Shown piece by piece: positions 8,647-17,170 of a DNA stretch of 64,000 nucleotides. The position numbers and the translations under genes were made by a program. The stretch comes from an uncultured Actinomycetes bacterium. Lineage in GTDB: Bacteria > Actinomycetota > Acidimicrobiia > Acidimicrobiales > RAAP-2. The DNA is taken from the NCBI GenBank assembly GCA_903825895.1, contig CAIKCI010000028.1, positions 1-64,000 on the forward strand. Direction: 5' to 3'. The notes below the pieces were generated by a model. The model was not told the origin of the DNA. It ran no database searches and was given only the letters and a program-made list of their open reading frames with translations. Numbering within the stretch: position 1 is the first letter of the stretch; each line of letters begins with the position of its first letter.

Positions 8647-8925
8647 ATGATATCAATTGCGGAAGAATGGCAGCGACTTGCTGCGTGTAAAGGACCGTTC
8701 GCAGAACTGTTCTTTCCACCGAGTTTGCCGGAACGCAAAGAAGACAAGATAGCTCGTGAGGCGAGTGCGAAGTCGATTTGTACGGATTGCTCGGTGCGAA
8801 GCGAATGTCTTGACTATGCGCTTCAAATTCAAGAACCACATGGTATTTGGGGTGGGTTGAATGAAGTCGAACGTCGAGCACGAATTCAACTGAGAGCGTC
8901 AGAGGCGATTCGCCACACTGCATAG
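8647..8925 (+). CDS. WhiB-family [4Fe-4S] transcription factor
   Basis: A 92-residue protein from ATG 8647, preceded by a G-rich ribosome binding site. It has the four cysteines of the WhiB family: Cys14 in AACKG, then ICTDC (CxxC) and a fourth after five residues in SVRSEC. These ligate a redox-sensitive [4Fe-4S] cluster. The GIWGGLNEVERR turn after the cluster domain is the family signature, and the basic C-terminus contacts DNA or sigma factor in known members. WhiB proteins are almost exclusive to actinobacteria. Which paralogue it is cannot be settled here. Confidence 0.95.
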   Translation: MISIAEEWQRLAACKGPFAELFFPPSLPERKEDKIAREASAKSICTDCSVRSECLDYALQIQEPHGIWGGLNEVERRARIQLRASEAIRHTA

Positions 8926-8934
8926 CAAGAAGAG

Positions 8935-9411
8935 CTACTGATGCTCTTCAAGAATGCGTGGTGCTGACGTGACCGTGATCACGAACAAGATGAAGGCGAC
9001 CACGTGGACGCTCGTACACCAAAGACAGATGTTTTTGATGATCACCAACTCTGCAGTGATCAGCCATAACACAAAGCCTATTCCTAGAATCGAAAAGATT
9101 ACTCTTGCGAGATGAATATTTCTGATTGAACTTTTCCACGCCCATGGGGAGTAAAAGGCCAGGGCAACAACGAAATACCCGAGCCCAAGTATGGCGACCG
9201 GGATTCCAACGAAGACGCTTTGGGACGACGTGGTTACTTTTGCACAGTTGACAAGCCCTGCATCGGAACATGCAAGTACTTGCGTTCCGGCAAAGTGGGC
9301 AATAGTCAAATAAATCGACACGCCAAGGCCAAATATGGCAAGAATCCCCGTCGTGACCATGATCCAAAGAGCAGGGACTCCTGCTCGCTGGCCAGAGTGA
9401 AGGTCGGTCAC
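8935..9411 (-). CDS. VKOR-family disulfide-generating membrane protein
   Basis: 158 residues with four to five membrane segments. It has the cysteine pattern of bacterial vitamin K epoxide reductase homologues: a loop pair Cys48 and Cys56 (CSDAGLVNC) and a catalytic Cys129-x2-Cys132 (CLWC) in a later helix. Bacterial VKOR reoxidises a thioredoxin-like DsbA partner and passes electrons to quinone, replacing DsbB. The GTG start is preceded by AAGGA, which overlaps the end of the upstream thioredoxin-like gene (gap of four bases), its probable partner. Confidence 0.9.
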   Translation of the reverse strand: MTDLHSGQRAGVPALWIMVTTGILAIFGLGVSIYLTIAHFAGTQVLACSDAGLVNCAKVTTSSQSVFVGIPVAILGLGYFVVALAFYSPWAWKSSIRNIHLARVIFSILGIGFVLWLITAELVIIKNICLWCTSVHVVAFILFVITVTSAPRILEEHQ

Positions 9412-9415
9412 GTCC

Positions 9416-10390
9416 TTAGAACGAGATGTTCATCGATTTGGCTGCGGCCTGTACACCCTTTGAGGTGCAAACATTCCCAGGCTGACCGTTGGTGATTTTA
9501 CAAATCGAAGCCGTCAGGTAATTAGCGGCAGCCACGATGGCTTGTGTTGCCGGATTCGATGCATCGTTCAAGCCTGAAGCAATTTGCTGATGGCTGAGTC
9601 CTTGGAGAACAGAGGGCGAGAAGCTCGAACCGGCGACCAAAAATGAGTTTCCAATATCGATAAACGGAATCGAGCCGGTCTGCCCCCCAGGGACATAGGT
9701 GGAGTTGTCATATTTCTTCAAGAGCGCTGACTCGCTCGAGGTAGGTCGTTGAAGGGTCGTATAACCGCCTGCTGGGTTTGGGATATTGGTGGAACTCTCG
9801 ATTGTCTTCATGACAAAGTACTGACTTTCAAAAGTGGCCTTCGCAAAACTCAAGGTCTGGGTACTTGGGAAAACATCAGTGCTCGACGACGTCGTCACGT
9901 TGAGGCCAGAAAGTGATCCAAAGCGGCTCACGGCAGCTGCGACTGCCCAACGTTCGGCTGCGCAGTAGGGACAGTACTCAGCGCCGTAATAGAACATACC
10001 GGGAAGGGACGTTCCTGATGTGTTGGGGTAGGTGAGCGGTGGTTGGCCCGAAATGGCAGTCGGCGCGGTGACCGGGACCACCGATGAAGTGATTCCCACT
10101 GTGTTGTAGACACTGAGCGGGATTTGGGTAACGGCTGCGCTCACGGATGCTGGCGCGGGCTGTGAGCCGCCTCCTGACGGCGCTGTTGTTTTGCTTGAGC
10201 CCAAGACGCTGTAGAGCACGAGCCCTACGACAGCGAGAATGACGACACCGACGAGTCCCCAGGTCAAGAGAGATGCGCTGGATCGACCGCCAGCTTTCGT
10301 CGGGGCGCTCTTTTTGCGTGATTGATTGCCAACCTGACGGTTTTGGTTTATCGATGCTTGTTTGTCTTTGCGGGATGGTTGCTGAGCCAT
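9416..10390 (-). CDS. Membrane-anchored thioredoxin-like protein (DUF929-type), candidate DsbA
   Basis: About 324 residues. A basic N-terminal tail (rich in Lys, Arg and Gln) is followed by one membrane helix near residues 40-65, a Gly/Pro/Ser linker, and an extracytoplasmic domain holding EYCPYCAAERW, a CxxC active site at about residues 140-143. This fits the DUF929 family of thioredoxin-fold proteins. The start at 10390 is chosen because AGAAGG lies nine bases upstream; an ATG at 10408 is in frame. Four bases separate it from the VKOR gene, so the two probably form an oxidative-folding module in the cell envelope. Confidence 0.82.
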   Translation of the reverse strand: MAQQPSRKDKQASINQNRQVGNQSRKKSAPTKAGGRSSASLLTWGLVGVVILAVVGLVLYSVLGSSKTTAPSGGGSQPAPASVSAAVTQIPLSVYNTVGITSSVVPVTAPTAISGQPPLTYPNTSGTSLPGMFYYGAEYCPYCAAERWAVAAAVSRFGSLSGLNVTTSSSTDVFPSTQTLSFAKATFESQYFVMKTIESSTNIPNPAGGYTTLQRPTSSESALLKKYDNSTYVPGGQTGSIPFIDIGNSFLVAGSSFSPSVLQGLSHQQIASGLNDASNPATQAIVAAANYLTASICKITNGQPGNVCTSKGVQAAAKSMNISF

Positions 10391-10475
10391 TGGTCGCTGC
10401 CTTCTCATCTGGGGAACAAATCTCTATCGTAGTAGGGCCTGCAGGGACGAGGTAGTCGGCACTACCCTGCCAAGT

Positions 10476-11375
10476 ATGGAAGAAACGATCGCCCAAGCCC
10501 CGCTTGAACCTCGCCCAGCCGCCACAGTGATGTTGGTTCGAGACGCTCCTGACCATGGCTTTCAGGTTCTGATGGTGAAGCGGAATCTGAATTCAGACTT
10601 TGTTGGTGGTGCGTATGTCTTCCCGGGTGGTGGGGTCGACCTCGTTGACGGGGGTGCTGAAGCCGAAGCATTTTGTCGAGGGCGAAATGACGGAGAGGCA
10701 AGTTCAATTCTTGGAGTACCACAAGGTGGCCTTGCGTACTGGGTTGCGGTCTTGCGAGAACTGTTTGAAGAAGCAGGGATCTTGCTCGCCACGCACTCAG
10801 ACGGGACGCCGCTTGAACTCACCGGCGAGACAGCAAGACGTTTTGTTGAACTTCGTGCCGCAATTAATAATAAAGAGCGACGCTTTCTTGATGTTGTTGC
10901 CGAAGAGAACCTCACACTTGATGTTGGAGGGCTTCATTACTTTGCTCACTGGATTACGCCTGAGGGTGCCCCGCGTCGTTATGACACCCGCTTTTTCGTC
11001 GCAACAGCGCCTCTTCATCAAACCGCTGCGCATGATGCGAGCGAAGTCATTGCTGATGAGTGGATCACACCGGACGATGCGCTGCGTCGCCATCGCGAAG
11101 GAGATATTGAATTAATTTTTCCGACGATCCGGAACCTTCAAGCAATAAGTAGATTTGCTTCGGTGGAGGAACTCATCACTGCGGCCGAAACAGCTGGATC
11201 GGTTCCTGCAATTCTTCCGAGAATTACGGTTTCCGACAAGGGCGTTCGTATCCTTCTTCCTGGTGATCCGGGCTATGACGAGGCATTTCAAACGGGATCC
11301 TTGCCGGGCCAAACCGGGGATTTTAACGCTGCGGTCCGTCAGATCGCTTCATCGGCCAATCAAGAGAGCGAGTGA
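10476..11375 (+). CDS. Nudix hydrolase (NUDT19-like)
   Basis: 299 residues. The Nudix box is split by an insertion of about 35 residues: FPGGGVD at about 49-55 supplies the first half and LRELFEEAGILLA at about 93-105 the REx2EE core that binds Mg2+. Split boxes of this kind are typical of the NUDT7/NUDT19-type family, whose members can cleave CoA esters or related diphosphates; the substrate here is unproven. The frame starts at ATG 10476, and its TGA overlaps the GTG start of the metallo-hydrolase gene by four bases, indicating an operon. Confidence 0.85.
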   Translation: MEETIAQAPLEPRPAATVMLVRDAPDHGFQVLMVKRNLNSDFVGGAYVFPGGGVDLVDGGAEAEAFCRGRNDGEASSILGVPQGGLAYWVAVLRELFEEAGILLATHSDGTPLELTGETARRFVELRAAINNKERRFLDVVAEENLTLDVGGLHYFAHWITPEGAPRRYDTRFFVATAPLHQTAAHDASEVIADEWITPDDALRRHREGDIELIFPTIRNLQAISRFASVEELITAAETAGSVPAILPRITVSDKGVRILLPGDPGYDEAFQTGSLPGQTGDFNAAVRQIASSANQESE

Positions 11376-12262
11376 CGTTCGTGCAGACTCCCCAACCCTT
11401 GAGCGAGTGGGGAAGTGGTATCGCTCCAACAGGAGGAGCATCGACAGAGATCGCTCCTCAGGTATTCCGGGTCACCGCAACGAATCCATCGATGATGACG
11501 GGACCGGGAACAAATAGTTATGTGATTGGAAGCGATCGACTCATAGTGATCGATCCAGGTCCCGATGATGCAAGGCATCGCCGCCGACTTCTTGAGGTCA
11601 TTGATGGGCGACCGGTAGAGATGGTTGTCGTTACGCACACCCACATTGATCATGCACCTGGTGCCAACCCCTTGGCACGAGAACTTGGGGCTCCATGCGG
11701 AGGTTTTGGAGAAGATGATGGCTTTATCCCAGACGTCCTTTTGGGCGAAGGCGATGTCGTTGGCCAAGGCGATCATCAATTCGAGGTCTTGCATACGCCC
11801 GGTCATGCCTCGAACCACCTTTGTTATCTCTTGTCCCGTGAACAAATGCTCTTCACCGGTGATCACATCATGGAAGGGTCGACGGTCGTTCTTAGGCCAC
11901 CCGATGCGTCGTTGATGGACTACCTCATTAATCTTGAGCGGCTCAAACACCTTTCGCCTCCGCTGCGTTCGCTGGCGCCGGGCCATGGCCGAGTGATCAC
12001 GAATCCTGTGGGGATTATTGACGATATCGAGCATCATCGAGCTCAGCGCCACGACCTTGTTCGTTCCTGTCTTGAGAGCGCACAGCAAGGATCGCCTGAA
12101 GAACTTGTTGCGTTGGCGTATCCAGAGATTGATGCGCAACGCAGGACCGTGGCTACCATGAGTCTCTGGGCCCACCTTCGTTATCTTGTTCAACAAGGCG
12201 AGGCGTCGGTCGAACCAGGTGAACAAACGATGAAGAGCGTGTTTACGTTGCAGTCTCGCTAA
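11372..12262 (+). CDS. MBL-fold metallo-hydrolase (LACTB2-like)
   Basis: 296 residues with the metallo-beta-lactamase fold signatures: THTHIDH near residues 88-94 (HxHxDH zinc ligands), HTPGHASNHLCY for the next His, and FTGDHIMEGS with the bridging Asp. A GPGTNSY segment near the start and the helical C-terminal region match the LACTB2/RNase-Z-like subgroup, so it may be a nuclease or a thioesterase. It starts at a GTG that overlaps the Nudix stop. The 3' end lies about a dozen bases from the convergent Mrp gene. Confidence 0.88.
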   Translation: MTFVQTPQPLSEWGSGIAPTGGASTEIAPQVFRVTATNPSMMTGPGTNSYVIGSDRLIVIDPGPDDARHRRRLLEVIDGRPVEMVVVTHTHIDHAPGANPLARELGAPCGGFGEDDGFIPDVLLGEGDVVGQGDHQFEVLHTPGHASNHLCYLLSREQMLFTGDHIMEGSTVVLRPPDASLMDYLINLERLKHLSPPLRSLAPGHGRVITNPVGIIDDIEHHRAQRHDLVRSCLESAQQGSPEELVALAYPEIDAQRRTVATMSLWAHLRYLVQQGEASVEPGEQTMKSVFTLQSR

Positions 12263-12274
12263 GACGGCGTTGCG

Positions 12275-13447
12275 TTAGAGCTCAGCGTTGTTGAGTGCAT
12301 CGTCAAGCGTCGCGAGCAGTCGAGCTGTGCAGCCTTCAAGTTCGCGCAGTGGCGCAACGTCGGTAACAAGTCGTTCAGCGATCTCAGCAAAACGATCAGA
12401 TGTCGGTCCTGTTCCAAGGGCAATTGGCGAACCGATATCGCCGCCCCGTGCCACGGCAGGGTCGATTGGGATCGTGCCAAGGAAGGGAACGCCAAGTTGC
12501 TTGCTGAGACGCTCGCCACCCCCAGTACCAAAGAGCGCGTAGGACGTTCCGTGCTCACAGGTGAAGTCGCTCATGTTCTCAATCACACCGGCAACGCGAA
12601 TGTTGCCGCGGCGAGCCATATCAGCAGCACGTGCTGCGACGTTTTGTGCGGCCAATGGAGGCGTGGTGACAATCAACAGTTCAGTCTTTGGTAGGAGTCG
12701 TGCGAGACCCATCTGAACATCGCCAGTGCCAGGAGGTAAGTCAATGAGAAGATAGTCGATGTCATCCCAATGAGCATCTTCAACAAACTGCTGAAGTGCT
12801 CGGTTAAGAATAAGACCTCGCCACATAATGGCTTGCTCCTCGTCGGCCAAGAAGCCCATCGACAGAATCCGAAGTTCGCCAGAACCAACGGTGAGCTTCT
12901 TAGGCACCATCTTTTTGTCTTTCGCCTCGACCGGGCCGTCGACGCCGAGGAGACGAGGAAGAGAAAATCCCCAGATGTCCGCATCGATCACGCCAATGGT
13001 TAATCCACGTGCGGCCAACGCAACCGCCAAGTTGGCGGTGATCGATGATTTTCCAACGCCACCTTTTCCCGAGGAGATACCCAGGACCCGTGCGCCAAGG
13101 GGAATGGAAGTGTTTGGAGCATCTTGTTGTGCGGCACTGCGCGCCGTATCCATCAGGCGAGCTTTTGCTTCGGGAGAAAGTTGACCCATCGTGATGTCGA
13201 CAGATCTCACGTCGTCAAGGCTCAAGATGGCTTGACGGACATCGCGCTCTATCTGCCCTCGCAACGGGCACGAGGGCGTCGTCAAGGCCACGGTGATTTC
13301 TACGTGGCCGTCGGAGACCCCAATGGCCCCCACCATGCCCAACGAGACGATATCGAGGCCCAGTTCGGGGTCGATAACGCCAGCAAGTCGTTGTGAAATA
13401 GCCTCTTCTAAGGGCAAGGAGGCGGTCGTGCTGGGTGTGAACTCCAT
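12275..13447 (-). CDS. mrp: Mrp/ApbC-type Fe-S cluster carrier ATPase
   Basis: About 390 residues from ATG 13447. The N-terminal 80 residues form a DUF59/MIP18 domain (VIDPELGLDIVSLG). A deviant Walker A P-loop, SSGKGGVGKSS, begins the ParA/MinD-like ATPase, followed by IDADIWGFS and LLIDLPPGTGDV (Walker B region). The C-terminal part carries NMSDFTCEHG, where Mrp proteins usually hold a CxxC pair; only one Cys is visible at that point. The family binds and transfers Fe-S clusters. The frame extends to 13594, but the added residues overlap the divergent IscA gene and look non-coding. Neighbouring IscA-type protein supports a role in cluster assembly. Confidence 0.9.
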   Translation of the reverse strand: MEFTPSTTASLPLEEAISQRLAGVIDPELGLDIVSLGMVGAIGVSDGHVEITVALTTPSCPLRGQIERDVRQAILSLDDVRSVDITMGQLSPEAKARLMDTARSAAQQDAPNTSIPLGARVLGISSGKGGVGKSSITANLAVALAARGLTIGVIDADIWGFSLPRLLGVDGPVEAKDKKMVPKKLTVGSGELRILSMGFLADEEQAIMWRGLILNRALQQFVEDAHWDDIDYLLIDLPPGTGDVQMGLARLLPKTELLIVTTPPLAAQNVAARAADMARRGNIRVAGVIENMSDFTCEHGTSYALFGTGGGERLSKQLGVPFLGTIPIDPAVARGGDIGSPIALGTGPTSDRFAEIAERLVTDVAPLRELEGCTARLLATLDDALNNAEL

Positions 13448-13581
13448 ACCTTTACCGTAGCCCCCACCCGCTTTGGACTGTCCAGATCCGGCTGTGCCAC
13501 TGGAATCAAGGGTGCTCGCTAGTATGGAGAACGTGCCGTCAGAAAAGGCACAGCCGTAACGCTTCAAGGAGAGTAACGAAT

Positions 13582-13947
13582 ATGTCGCTTGCAACGTCAG
13601 TCAACATTGGTAAAAAGCCCGACCCCGTCACGCTTTCAGATGTGGCTGCGACCAAGGTCGCGGAACTGTTAGCCGACGAAGCCGCCGGCGAGAAGTTGGC
13701 GCTTCGTGTTGCGGTGAAATCTGGCGGATGTTCAGGCTTCAGTTATGACATGTTCTTCGACTCAGAAGTTGCCGAGGATGACGTGGTGCGTACCTTTGGC
13801 ACCGTGAGCGTTGTTGTGGACAAAGAGAGCGCAGAAATGCTTTCAGGCTCATCGCTTGACTACGCCGACGGATTGAATGGTGCAGGGTTCCACATCACGA
13901 ACCCGAACGCAACGCGAACCTGCGGTTGCGGTTCTTCGTTTAGCTAA
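13582..13947 (+). CDS. erpA: IscA/ErpA-type iron-sulfur assembly protein
   Basis: 121 residues with the three conserved cysteines of A-type carriers: Cys in KSGGCSGFSYDM at about residue 50 and the C-terminal TCGCGSSF. It delivers [Fe-S] clusters to apoproteins. The ATG at 13582 follows CAAGGAGAGTAACGAAT. The next gene, beginning nine bases after the stop, encodes a protein with two [2Fe-2S] centres and is an obvious client. The divergent Mrp ATPase is a second assembly factor. ErpA is the likely subtype; IscA cannot be excluded. Confidence 0.92.
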   Translation: MSLATSVNIGKKPDPVTLSDVAATKVAELLADEAAGEKLALRVAVKSGGCSGFSYDMFFDSEVAEDDVVRTFGTVSVVVDKESAEMLSGSSLDYADGLNGAGFHITNPNATRTCGCGSSFS

Positions 13948-13956
13948 TCGACGCCC

Positions 13957-15546
13957 ATGGCGTCGGACCAAGAGCGCAGCATTGCTCTTGAAGTCGACGG
14001 AGTCATTCTCTCTTGTTACCCAGAAGGAACTCTTCTTGACGCGCTCCGTGCTGATCCGCGTTTTCAAAGTGTTAAAGATGGCTGCTCCCCTCAAGGCCAG
14101 TGTGGATGTTGCACGGTTCTCGTCGATGGCTTGCCCAGAGTTTCTTGCGTCACCCCGGTTCGCCGTGTCGAGGGTCGATCCATCACTACCTTCGATGGGC
14201 TCGATCATGAACTTCGCGAGCGCTTCCTTGCCGCGTTCGACGCAACAGCTGCAAGCCAGTGTGGATTTTGTACACCGGGAATCTTGGTGCGCTTAGCGGG
14301 ATTGGCGCGAAAAGGAGTTCCTTCTGAGACGCAGGTGCGCACTGCACTTGGCGCACATCTTTGTCGTTGCACAGGTTTCCAGCCCATTGTCGAAGCCGCT
14401 CTTGCAGCATTAGACCCCTCGGCACCTCTTGGATCGCCGCGTGACGAGGCGAAGGCCACTGCTCGAGCCACGCTCGAGAGCGGAACGAGCCAGCGGGCGG
14501 GACAAGCGACAACGGCTGGCGTTCCAGGCTTTGCGATTGATACCGCACCCACTGACAGCATGGTTGGTATCGGATCGGCCGATGGGGGCTACGTCGTCGC
14601 ATCTTCAGAACGTGAAGCCCGCGGACAGTTCACGAAGATTCAAGGCCGTAATTCAACACACCCGCTGAGAACTCCCCTCGCGCTGCCCGACGTGGACGGG
14701 GCAGTTGTGCGCTTGCAGACAACCTTCGTTGAACCTGCCTACCTTGAACCCGATACGAGTTGGTGCGAACCAGGAGGAGAGCCTGCCTCACCATTTGCTA
14801 ATGCTGGGGCGTTCGGGGCGAAGCGGAACTCACCCATTCGCGAAGATGCTCGTCAACGAGCTGAAGAAGAGCAGCGACCCGTGCTATTGACCTGGCCTCG
14901 AGAAGAAGTGGTTCGCCGTGGCGCAAAACGCCCACCGCTGGCTTTGGCGCTGCGAAGCGATGGTTCAGGTGTCGTGAGGATTGGCCGTACGCCGGGTAGT
15001 GATGATTATTCGGATTTTGTCGAATCACTGCGCTTGCAGTTCCCACTGATTGAGTTCGAGATTGAATCCATTGTGGGTCCACGCTGCGGAATCACGCACC
15101 GTGGCGCAGTCGTTGCTGAAGTACTTGCGGCCCTGGCCGTTGTGAGAGCTGAGCCAGGCAAAGCACTATCAGTATCCTCAGCAAATGGTGCGTCAGCCAC
15201 GGTGGCGATGAGCGATGGGATGGTGAGCGTTCATGTCAGCGCGGGTGATCCCCTTTGTACGTCAACATTGAGAAGTTATGTCATTGGTGCAGTGCACCAA
15301 GGTCTGTCTATGGTGCTGAGCGAAGGAATCGCTCTTGACGAGAACGGTGAGGTTCTGGACTTGACGATACGATCTTTTGGCGTTCTCTCTGCAGCACAGA
15401 TGCCTCCGGTCAACGTCACACTCGAGAAGGACGAAAGCGAGCCTGTGGCTTGCGGCGTGGTGGTGATGGCTGCCGCAATGGCTGCGTGTTGGCTCGACGC
15501 TGGTCTAGGTTCATACTGGCCAGTCAACCGGGAGGTACGTCAATGA
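13957..15546 (+). CDS. Xanthine-dehydrogenase-like [2Fe-2S] protein fused to a degenerate molybdenum-subunit region
   Basis: 529 residues. Residues 1-150 are a complete xanthine dehydrogenase/CO dehydrogenase small subunit: a plant-type ferredoxin domain with Cys43, Cys49, Cys52 and Cys64 and a helical domain with CGFC (102-105) and CRC (136-138). The rest resembles scattered pieces of the molybdopterin large subunit: VEPAYLEPD near 260, GAFGAKRNSP near 283, RPVLLTWPREEVVRRG near 300, and a C-terminal block with HQGLSMVLSEGIALDENG. The usual large subunit is about 750 residues, so most of it is missing here. No FAD subunit or other molybdenum gene lies nearby. The reaction is unknown. Its stop overlaps the RidA start (ATGA). 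Confidence 0.7.
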   Translation: MASDQERSIALEVDGVILSCYPEGTLLDALRADPRFQSVKDGCSPQGQCGCCTVLVDGLPRVSCVTPVRRVEGRSITTFDGLDHELRERFLAAFDATAASQCGFCTPGILVRLAGLARKGVPSETQVRTALGAHLCRCTGFQPIVEAALAALDPSAPLGSPRDEAKATARATLESGTSQRAGQATTAGVPGFAIDTAPTDSMVGIGSADGGYVVASSEREARGQFTKIQGRNSTHPLRTPLALPDVDGAVVRLQTTFVEPAYLEPDTSWCEPGGEPASPFANAGAFGAKRNSPIREDARQRAEEEQRPVLLTWPREEVVRRGAKRPPLALALRSDGSGVVRIGRTPGSDDYSDFVESLRLQFPLIEFEIESIVGPRCGITHRGAVVAEVLAALAVVRAEPGKALSVSSANGASATVAMSDGMVSVHVSAGDPLCTSTLRSYVIGAVHQGLSMVLSEGIALDENGEVLDLTIRSFGVLSAAQMPPVNVTLEKDESEPVACGVVVMAAAMAACWLDAGLGSYWPVNREVRQ

Positions 15547-15908
15547 GCGCAGCAGTTGGACCCTATTCACCAATTCTCCGGGCTGGGGATTTCCTCATCA
15601 CCTCGGGCCAGCTGGGCGTCATTGCCCACGACAACGGTGCCCCCGTACTCGTTGAAGGAGGAACAGTTTCCCAACTCGAACAAGCACTCGCTAACGGCAA
15701 AGCGCTCTTAGAAGCCGAAGGCGCCGATATTACCGACATCGTAAAAGCAACGGTGTTCCTCATTGACATGAGCGAGTTCGCAGACGTGAATGCCGCTTGG
15801 ATGAAATTCTTCGATGGACACCGCCCTACCCGCAGCGCGATCGGGGTGGCAGCACTGCCAATGGGCGCACGCATCGAAGTCGAGCTTTGGGCCTATCGAC
15901 CCCAATGA
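15543..15908 (+). CDS. ridA: RidA-family enamine/imine deaminase
   Basis: 121 residues from ATG 15543, preceded by GGGAGG. It contains GPYSPILRAGDFLITSGQLG near the N-terminus and the closing ALPMGARIEVELWAY segment with the Arg that binds the substrate carboxylate in RidA proteins. These trimers hydrolyse reactive 2-aminoacrylate and related imines formed by PLP enzymes. The start overlaps the preceding gene, and its own stop overlaps the following membrane protein, so all three are cotranscribed. Confidence 0.9.
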   Translation: MSAAVGPYSPILRAGDFLITSGQLGVIAHDNGAPVLVEGGTVSQLEQALANGKALLEAEGADITDIVKATVFLIDMSEFADVNAAWMKFFDGHRPTRSAIGVAALPMGARIEVELWAYRPQ

Positions 15909-16447
15909 TCGTAGCCAACGCCCCGACCGCCGCACGAGGAGTAGTGGCCAGGGTCGCGCATCGGGTTCTTTGGTGGCTTGATCCTGAGGAGTATGCCGCA
16001 GGAGTCATCTACGGCATTCTCTTGGTTGGCATTGTCGTAGCGATTGAGTGGGCAAACGGTAATGGATCGTGGCGGGATATCGAATCAGAGTTTGGTGTGC
16101 TCGTGCTGTATTGGCTCATTCATACCTACGCCAAGGTGGTCGGCGATCAGTATGACTCACATGACCGGTGGTCGTTGGCGAGTATCGGCCGAGCGCTCGT
16201 TCACGAATCGGCCATCGTGCGCGGTGGGATCATCCCGATTTTCGTCATGACATTCGCTACATTCTGTGGTTTCGCTGACAGCACGGTTACGGGATTGGGC
16301 TTACTTACCGTCGTCCTGTTGCTCATATTTTTTCAAGGAGTGGCAGCGCATCGTGCCGGGATGCGGGGATGGATCCTGTCGGCGCAAGTGGTCGTCGGGT
16401 TATTTTTTGGAGCCTGTCTGGTTGGCTTGAAATACCTGATGAGTTAA
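15905..16447 (+). CDS. Predicted membrane protein, four to five spans, unknown function
   Basis: 180 residues from ATG 15905, which overlaps the ridA stop (ATGA). After a short cytosolic start there are hydrophobic segments at about residues 34-52 (GVIYGILLVGIVVAIEW), 65-80, 108-125, 130-147 and 155-178. A loop between spans carries HTYAKVVGDQYDSHD, rich in possible ligands. I do not recognise the family. The 3' end overlaps the end of the convergent regulator gene by four bases. Its position suggests coexpression with the Fe-S protein and RidA. Confidence 0.7.
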   Translation: MIVANAPTAARGVVARVAHRVLWWLDPEEYAAGVIYGILLVGIVVAIEWANGNGSWRDIESEFGVLVLYWLIHTYAKVVGDQYDSHDRWSLASIGRALVHESAIVRGGIIPIFVMTFATFCGFADSTVTGLGLLTVVLLLIFFQGVAAHRAGMRGWILSAQVVVGLFFGACLVGLKYLMS

Positions 16448-17154
16448 CGATCGCTTGGTCCGCTCTCGGGAGTCCAGCCGTTTTGCCCAAAGCGGTAGCC
16501 CACGCTTCGTACTGTTTGAATAAGGTAGGCGTTCTCTTCCCCGAGTTTTGCTCGCAGTCGTCGAATATGGACGTCAACGGTGCGCGCACCCCCGTAATAT
16601 TCGTAGCCCCACACTCGGCTGAGCAAGGTTTCACGGGTGAAGACCTTGAGGGGGTGGGTGGCCAAGAAACGAAGGAGTTCGTACTCCATGAAGGTCAAGT
16701 CCAGAATCCGACCCTTGACTGCTGCTTGATAGGTCGAAAGGTTGATTTCTAAGGGTCCATAAGAAACAGTGTCAGCGTTAATGCCTTGGCCCCGGCGTTC
16801 AAACTCCAAACTCAGTCGAGTCGAAAGTTCCTTGACGTCAAAGGGAGCGCAAAGAAAATCATCAAAGAGTTCTTCACGAAGACTCAGCGCTTCGAGCTGT
16901 TCAGCGGTCACAATGAGTATCAGTGGACCAATGGGTTGTTCTCGTTTTCGTAAGGTTCGACATACACTCAGCGCGTCGCTCAGATTTTCGGTGCCAAGGA
17001 CAACGGCTCCCGACCAACCATCGACACAGACTCTTGCCTCGTCGTTTTCTGCGTCGATTGCCGATGAAACACAGTGATAGGAATAGCCGATTTCGCTGAT
17101 GCTCAGCAGAATCTCTGCGGGAGTCGGCGAGGGGAAGCAGACAATGGGATCCAT
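16444..17154 (-). CDS. glnR: OmpR-family regulator with degenerate receiver, GlnR-like
   Basis: 236 residues. The N-terminal half is receiver-like, but the place where the phospho-accepting Asp should end strand 3 reads GAVVLGTENL, with no Asp. The C-terminal half is a winged-helix DNA-binding domain (LTFMEYELLRFLATHP, TLLSRVWGYEYYGGARTVD, VHIRRLRAKL, IQTVRSVGYRF). GlnR, the global nitrogen regulator of actinobacteria, is an OmpR-type protein that works without phosphorylation. It lies 16 bases downstream of a glutamine synthetase on the same strand, which supports GlnR over other OmpR types. Start ATG 17154. Confidence 0.72.
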   Translation of the reverse strand: MDPIVCFPSPTPAEILLSISEIGYSYHCVSSAIDAENDEARVCVDGWSGAVVLGTENLSDALSVCRTLRKREQPIGPLILIVTAEQLEALSLREELFDDFLCAPFDVKELSTRLSLEFERRGQGINADTVSYGPLEINLSTYQAAVKGRILDLTFMEYELLRFLATHPLKVFTRETLLSRVWGYEYYGGARTVDVHIRRLRAKLGEENAYLIQTVRSVGYRFGQNGWTPESGPSDR

Positions 17155-17170
17155 GGCAGGTGAGTACTTC

